From NCBI GenBank assembly GCA_009885995.1, contig VFJQ01000007.1, forward strand, positions 1-64,000: a stretch of 64,000 nucleotides of DNA, given 5' to 3'. The notes under the pieces are model-generated. The model was not told the DNA's origin, did not search any database, and saw nothing but the letters and a program-made list of their open reading frames with translations. Both the position numbers and the translations under genes were made by a program. The DNA is from Verrucomicrobiota bacterium. Its GTDB lineage: Bacteria; Verrucomicrobiota; Verrucomicrobiia; Chthoniobacterales; Chthoniobacteraceae. Shown one piece after another: positions 60,254-64,000 of the stretch. Position 1 is the first letter of the stretch; each line of letters begins with the position of its first letter.

Positions 60254-61357
60254 TCAAACCTTGCCCGCCCGGCTCAACTGGATCCACAGCAAGACTTTCA
60301 ACACCAACTCAAGAGGCGCGAAAGGCTTGGGGATGAAGTCGTTGCCGCCGGTCAGCACGGATTTCGCCCGGTTCTGGAAACTGCTCAGGCCCGTGAGAAA
60401 GAGGATCGGCACCCGTTCGTGTCCCGGGATGCTGCGGATGCGGGTGCATAGGTCGAAGCCGGTCATCTCCGGCAGGCCGATATCGAGGATCACCAATTCG
60501 AACGGCCCTGTCCCTGCCGCGGTGAGGCAGGCGCTCGGGGAATCGGCGGTGTGAGTCTTCAGACCGGCGGTCGCAAGCGCAGCGGACACCAGATGGCAAA
60601 CGTTGGCTTCATCGTCCACGATCAGAACCCGGCTGCCACTGGCGGCACGGATTTCGCCGGGGACATGGTTTTCCAGCCGTGTGCTGAGAAAATCGAGCGT
60701 CTGGCCGAGGGCGACGAGAGCGGGTCGGGTGATCTGCGTCTCCATGCTGCGCAGGCCGAGCAGCAGCGCTTCCATCGCGGTCGCGAGTTCGGAGAGACCC
60801 AGCTCTCCGGCGAAACTGAGCACCTCCGCAAGGCGGTGGGATTCTGCGTTGAGCGTGCGGAGCGCCGGGATGTCATTCGGATCCCGTGTGAGGCTGTGCA
60901 GCGCATCGTGCAGGGCAAAAACATGTTCCTGAGCGCAGGGCACCCATGCCGATGGTGGTGGCGGCGCGGGCAGCGAGGGCTGGCCGGTCAAGCGCGCCTG
61001 CGTATGCGCCAGCAGAGCGAGCGTGCGCAGCGGGTCCGAATCGCGCATGAGCACCCGCGCGGCGCCAGCGGCCGTGGCCGCAGCGGCCAGTTCGCCATCG
61101 ATCAATGGCAGCACGATCACCGGCGGCGTGGCACCGGCGCGCTGGACGCGCAAGTTGCGGATGAACTCGATGCCGTTCATGCCCGGCAGCAGCAGGTCGA
61201 GCGCGACGAGCACCGGCTGCGGCGTGCGCAACTGTGCCAGCCCCGACTCCGCATCCCGGACGTGGGTCACCTCGAGCCCGACCCCTGCCAGCACGTTCCC
61301 GGCGAAGAGCGCTAGTCCGGGACTGTCGGCGATGAGAAGGGCGCGCGGTTGACTCAT
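60254..61357 (-). CDS. REC-HPt-like-REC signalling protein
   Basis: A 367-residue cytosolic protein. The first receiver domain (1-115) keeps Asp-54 in LVALDLLLPGMNG but lacks the second acidic residue (IADSP rather than DD) and the conserved Lys, so it is probably degenerate. The middle region (about 140-235) resembles an HPt domain, with ESHRLAEVLSFAGELGLSEL and a candidate phospho-His at 174. The C-terminal receiver (243-360) is intact: LIVDDE, Asp-292 in VILDIGLPEMTG, LTGLS and Lys-344 in FIPKPFAP. No DNA-binding domain is present. The ATG at 61357 gives the short leader before the first receiver. Confidence 0.9.
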   Translation of the reverse strand: MSQPRALLIADSPGLALFAGNVLAGVGLEVTHVRDAESGLAQLRTPQPVLVALDLLLPGMNGIEFIRNLRVQRAGATPPVIVLPLIDGELAAAATAAGAARVLMRDSDPLRTLALLAHTQARLTGQPSLPAPPPPSAWVPCAQEHVFALHDALHSLTRDPNDIPALRTLNAESHRLAEVLSFAGELGLSELATAMEALLLGLRSMETQITRPALVALGQTLDFLSTRLENHVPGEIRAASGSRVLIVDDEANVCHLVSAALATAGLKTHTADSPSACLTAAGTGPFELVILDIGLPEMTGFDLCTRIRSIPGHERVPILFLTGLSSFQNRAKSVLTGGNDFIPKPFAPLELVLKVLLWIQLSRAGKV

Positions 61358-61398
61358 GTGAATCGCAGGGAACCTCCCTGTCGCAGGGTTTTCCCGCA

Positions 61399-61434
61399 GG
61401 CTCAAGCTCGGGCGCAGAAAAAACCGCTTGAGCC
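61399..61434. other. 9-bp hairpin between the response regulator and tRNA-Lys
   Basis: GGCTCAAGC (61399-61407) pairs perfectly with GCTTGAGCC (61426-61434), with an 18-base loop containing an A run. It lies 42 bases upstream of the regulator start codon and 40 bases before the tRNA. It could be part of a leader on the minus strand or a terminator-like structure. Confidence 0.45.
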
Positions 61435-61474
61435 AGATGCAGCGTTCACTAACCTGCGCGCCCGCTCGATCCGG

Positions 61475-61550
61475 GGACCGGTAGCTCAATTGGTAGAGCA
61501 AGCGACTCTTAATCGCTTTGTTGAGGGTTCAAGTCCCTCCCGGTCCACCA
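61475..61550 (+). tRNA. tRNA-Lys (anticodon CTT)
   Basis: A 76-base cloverleaf with encoded CCA. The acceptor stem GGACCGG pairs with CCGGTCC, the D arm is GCTC-AATTGGTA-GAGC, the anticodon arm AGCGA-CTCTTAA-TCGCT holds anticodon CTT, and the T arm is GAGGG-TTCAAGT-CCCTC. All stems are intact. It is followed 53 bases downstream by the aminotransferase gene. Confidence 0.97.
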
Positions 61551-61602
61551 AATCTCCCGCCCAGCCTTGCGCGCGCCGCGATCCATGTGCTTGTCTTGCA
61601 CC

Positions 61603-62958
61603 ATGCCCGTGATCTCCCCTGCGCTCCGCGACACCCTCGAAGACCTCGACCGGCGGCACCACCTCCACCCCTTCACCACGCACAACGAACTCCACGCGCA
61701 GGGCACGCACATCATCACCCGTGGCGAAGGCTGCTGGCTCTGGGATGCGCAGGGCCGCAAGCTCTTCGACGGTCTCGCCGGCCTTTGGTGCGTGAATGTC
61801 GGCTACTCCTGCGCGGAGATCACTGACGCCGTGCATGAACAAATGCGGCGGCTCCCGTATTACTGCTCGTTCTTCAACACCACGACAGAGCCCGCGATCC
61901 GCCTCGCCGACAAACTCGCCTCCCTCGCCCCGCGCGGCCTCGGCCACGTGATGTTCAGCAACTCCGGCAGCGAGGCCAACGAGACCGCGCTCAAGCTCAT
62001 CCGCGCCTACCACAAACTGCGCGGCCAACCCCAGCGCACGAAAATCCTCTCCCGCGAATTCGCCTACCACGGCGTCACCCTCGCTGCCACGAGCATGACG
62101 GGCTTGCCCGGCTGCACCAAACCGTTCGACCTTCCGCTTCCCGGCTTCATCCACGCGCCCGCGCCAAACGCCTACGCCGCCCACCGCGAGAGCGACCCCG
62201 TCGCCTACGGCCAGTGGTGCATCGAGGAAACCGCCCGCATCATCGACCGCGAAGGCCCCGACACCATCGCCGCGTTTTTCGTCGAGCCCATCCAGGGCGC
62301 CGGCGGCGTCATCGTCCCACCTGAGGGCTACCTCGGAAAACTCCGCGCGCTCTGCCGCCAGCACGGCATCCTCTTCGTCGCCGACGAAGTCATCACCGCC
62401 TTTGGTCGTCTCGGCGAATGGTTTGCCAGCGAGTTGTGGGCGCTTGAGCCCGACTTCATCAACGTCGCCAAAGGCCTCACCAGCGGCTACCTCCCGCTCG
62501 GCGCGACGATCGTGAGCGACGAAATCGCCGACGTGCTCATCCACAGCGGCTACCTCGCCCACGGCTACACCTACAGCGGCCACCCGACCACTTGCGCCGC
62601 CGCGCTCGCGAACCTCCACGTTATCGAGCGCGACCGCCTCGTCGAGCACACGCGCGACGACCTTGGTCCGTATTTTCAGGCGAAGTTGCGCGCCTTCGCC
62701 AGCCATCCTGCCGTCGGTGAAGTCCGCGGCCACGGCCTCATCGGCGCCATCGAGTTGCTCCCGCGCGAAGGCAAAGCCGCCCTCACGCCCACGACCATGC
62801 TCGGCGGAAAAGCCGCGAAGCTCGCCCGCGAAGAAGGCGTCATCGTCCGCGGCATCCGCGACCTCATCGCCATGTCCCCCCCGCTCATCGCCACGCACGA
62901 GGAGATCGATTTCCTCTTCGCCGCCGTCGAGAAGACACTCGCGCGGCTCTGGGACTAG
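61603..62958 (+). CDS. class III PLP aminotransferase
   Basis: A 451-residue fold type I aminotransferase. Motifs: SNSGSEANETALKL (phosphate-binding loop), EFAYHGVT, FFVEPIQGAGGVIVPP, LFVADEVITAFGR (Asp pairing with the pyridine nitrogen) and NVAKGLTSGYLPLGA with the PLP-binding Lys. This is the omega-amino acid:pyruvate transaminase branch, which includes beta-alanine and putrescine transaminases. The ATG at 61603 (MPVISPALRDTLEDLDRRHHLHPF) matches the family N-terminus. It follows the tRNA and shares CTAG with the convergent hydrolase stop. Confidence 0.92.
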   Translation: MPVISPALRDTLEDLDRRHHLHPFTTHNELHAQGTHIITRGEGCWLWDAQGRKLFDGLAGLWCVNVGYSCAEITDAVHEQMRRLPYYCSFFNTTTEPAIRLADKLASLAPRGLGHVMFSNSGSEANETALKLIRAYHKLRGQPQRTKILSREFAYHGVTLAATSMTGLPGCTKPFDLPLPGFIHAPAPNAYAAHRESDPVAYGQWCIEETARIIDREGPDTIAAFFVEPIQGAGGVIVPPEGYLGKLRALCRQHGILFVADEVITAFGRLGEWFASELWALEPDFINVAKGLTSGYLPLGATIVSDEIADVLIHSGYLAHGYTYSGHPTTCAAALANLHVIERDRLVEHTRDDLGPYFQAKLRAFASHPAVGEVRGHGLIGAIELLPREGKAALTPTTMLGGKAAKLAREEGVIVRGIRDLIAMSPPLIATHEEIDFLFAAVEKTLARLWD

Positions 62959-63914
62959 CTCCCCGCGAACACTCGCGGCCACATCTCCCGCATCATCGTG
63001 TAGCCGAAGTGGCCTTGATCGACGGCGAAGTATTCGCTGCCGGGCCACGTGCGGTGCAGCGCCTCGATGTCCTCCGCCTCCGCCACGCGATCGTGATCGC
63101 CCGCGCATAAAATCACGCGCGTGCTCGCATCCAGCGGCGCCCCTTGCATCGGCGAGACCAGACGAAAATGCGGCGCGACCTGCGCTTCGTCGATGCCCAC
63201 CCGCTTCAACTCCCGCCTCAGCGCCGAGCCCGCGGGCGAGTGCCAGATCGCATGCCCCACATCCACGATCGGCGCCATCAGCGCCGACCAGCGAAAGCCG
63301 CGCTCGACCGACATCAGCAGCGCGCCGATCCAGCCGCCGTAGCTCGTCGCCCACAGCGCAAACTCGCGGCAGCCATGCCCGCGCAGCAGGTCCATGAGCT
63401 GCCGCGCCTCGCTTACCCCTTGGCGCAGCCCCTCGGCCGTGCGGATCATGTCGGGCGTAATGGCGAGTTCGCCATTCAAGCGCCACGCAGGCTTGCGCGA
63501 GTAGTGGTAGGGCAGGTGGAGAAAGCACGCGTTCCACCCGCGCGCGTTGAACTTCGCCGCCCAGCGCCGGTAGCCCAGATCGCTCGCCGACATCAGCGCG
63601 TGCAGCATGATCACCGTCGGCGCCGCCGGTCCGTCGGGGCCGAGGTAATAATCGACGTGTGCATGATCGTTGTCCGTCCACTGCGTCGCGACCGGGCTCG
63701 GCCATCGCAGCCGCGTGCGCTGGTGCGCGAGCAGCGAGTAGTCGTTCGGCTGTGCGCGCGGCGCGTGAAAATACTCGTCACGCGACATCGCCGCGTGCTG
63801 CTCGATGTAGAGCCGCAAATCGCGCGGCGCCTGCAGCGTGAGCCGGTGTCGCCGCTGCACGAGATCCATCATCGTGCACATCCCCCAATCGCTGAGCGCC
63901 GCGAGCAAGCTCAT
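62955..63914 (-). CDS. alpha/beta hydrolase-fold protein
   Basis: A 319-residue protein with an alpha/beta hydrolase core from about residue 95 (TVIMLHALMSASDLGYRRWA). The nucleophile elbow is WATSYGGWIGAL, giving a Ser nucleophile in an A-x-S-x-G context rather than G-x-S-x-G; the acid is probably the Asp in LCAGDHDRV and the base His lies in VDQGHFGY. There is no signal peptide. It converges with the aminotransferase (CTAG overlap) and its start overlaps the stop of the gene to the right by four bases. The substrate is unknown. Confidence 0.85.
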   Translation of the reverse strand: MSLLAALSDWGMCTMMDLVQRRHRLTLQAPRDLRLYIEQHAAMSRDEYFHAPRAQPNDYSLLAHQRTRLRWPSPVATQWTDNDHAHVDYYLGPDGPAAPTVIMLHALMSASDLGYRRWAAKFNARGWNACFLHLPYHYSRKPAWRLNGELAITPDMIRTAEGLRQGVSEARQLMDLLRGHGCREFALWATSYGGWIGALLMSVERGFRWSALMAPIVDVGHAIWHSPAGSALRRELKRVGIDEAQVAPHFRLVSPMQGAPLDASTRVILCAGDHDRVAEAEDIEALHRTWPGSEYFAVDQGHFGYTMMREMWPRVFAGS

Positions 63915-64000
63915 GCGCCGCGCATCCGCTCCTTCGGGGATTTCGGGAAGTCGTCGTCGGTCAGCGCGAAGTGCGCGCGCATCTCCTCGGCCAGCGTGCG
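63911..64000 (-). CDS. 3' end of an unidentified gene cut by the window edge
   Basis: The last 90 bases encode on the minus strand 29 residues and a stop, ending TDDDFPKSPKERMRGA. The stop overlaps the start codon of the alpha/beta hydrolase gene (ATGA), as translationally coupled genes do. The fragment is too short to identify, and the start is outside the window. Confidence 0.6.
   Translation of the reverse strand, partial: RTLAEEMRAHFALTDDDFPKSPKERMRGA

Overview
The window is high-GC, densely coded DNA of a Gram-negative bacterium, most likely a member of the Verrucomicrobiota within the PVC group. The family set supports this: two planctomycete-type cytochrome DUF1549/DUF1553 proteins each paired with a DUF1501 protein, a TIGR02597-type secreted protein beside a PEP-CTERM protein, an HNH endonuclease of a PVC-typical type, a MoxR/DUF58/BatA operon ending in a very long coiled-coil protein, Tat-type signals on sugar dehydrogenase and isomerase proteins, and lpxA, which implies an LPS outer membrane. 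Few start codons have a clear Shine-Dalgarno sequence. This is a chromosomal segment; I see no phage, transposase, integrase, CRISPR array or resistance cassette.

Layout. 0.2-2.6 kb (-): an alanine/lysine-rich repeat lipoprotein and htpG. 2.6-11.0 kb (-): a tightly coupled operon with a GntR/FCD regulator and two tandem DUF1549-DUF1501 pairs. 11.1-17.9 kb (-): lpxA, radC, a polyprenyl diphosphate synthase, a coiled-coil protein, lysA, a tiny CxxC membrane protein and a thioredoxin-domain protein. 18.0-33.5 kb (+): HNH endonuclease, M14 carboxypeptidase, then moxR, DUF58, BatA-like, vWA membrane protein, a 1736-residue membrane coiled-coil/Gln-rich protein and a prenyltransferase-like repeat protein. 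33.5-35.8 kb (-): ispE, a small secreted protein and class II aldolase. 35.9-39.0 kb (+): hybrid histidine kinase. 39.0-40.5 kb (-): YifB/ComM ATPase. 41.0-41.9 kb (+): an RpoD-like sigma factor behind an AT-rich leader region.

41.9-46.7 kb (-): an Mla-type lipid transport set (permease, ATPase, MCE protein), an aldo/keto reductase and a PQQ-like propeller. 46.9-52.0 kb: a sugar or sugar-acid cluster (Gfo/Idh/MocA oxidoreductase, sugar-phosphate isomerase-like protein, KDG-kinase-like and FGGY kinases). 52.0-54.0 kb (-): ybaB and dnaX. 54.1-55.5 kb (+): mgtE. 55.5-58.3 kb (-): gspF, an unrecognised secreted protein and gspG. 58.4-60.1 kb (-): PEP-CTERM and TIGR02597-like proteins. 60.3-61.4 kb (-): a REC-HPt-like-REC protein. 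61.5 kb: tRNA-Lys(CTT). 61.6-64.0 kb: class III aminotransferase (+), alpha/beta hydrolase (-) and the 3' end of an unidentified gene.

Non-coding structure is unusually rich for such packed DNA: three copies of a palindromic ACGCAGAG-type element, a three-way-junction element between two convergent genes, interleaved inverted repeats upstream of the aldolase, a palindrome just upstream of the GntR start codon, and convergent genes that share a CTAG or are one base apart. I found no clear-cut new defence or biosynthetic system. The best candidates for follow-up are the GntR/DUF1549/DUF1501 operon, the MoxR operon with its giant Gln-rich protein, and the dispersed palindromic elements.
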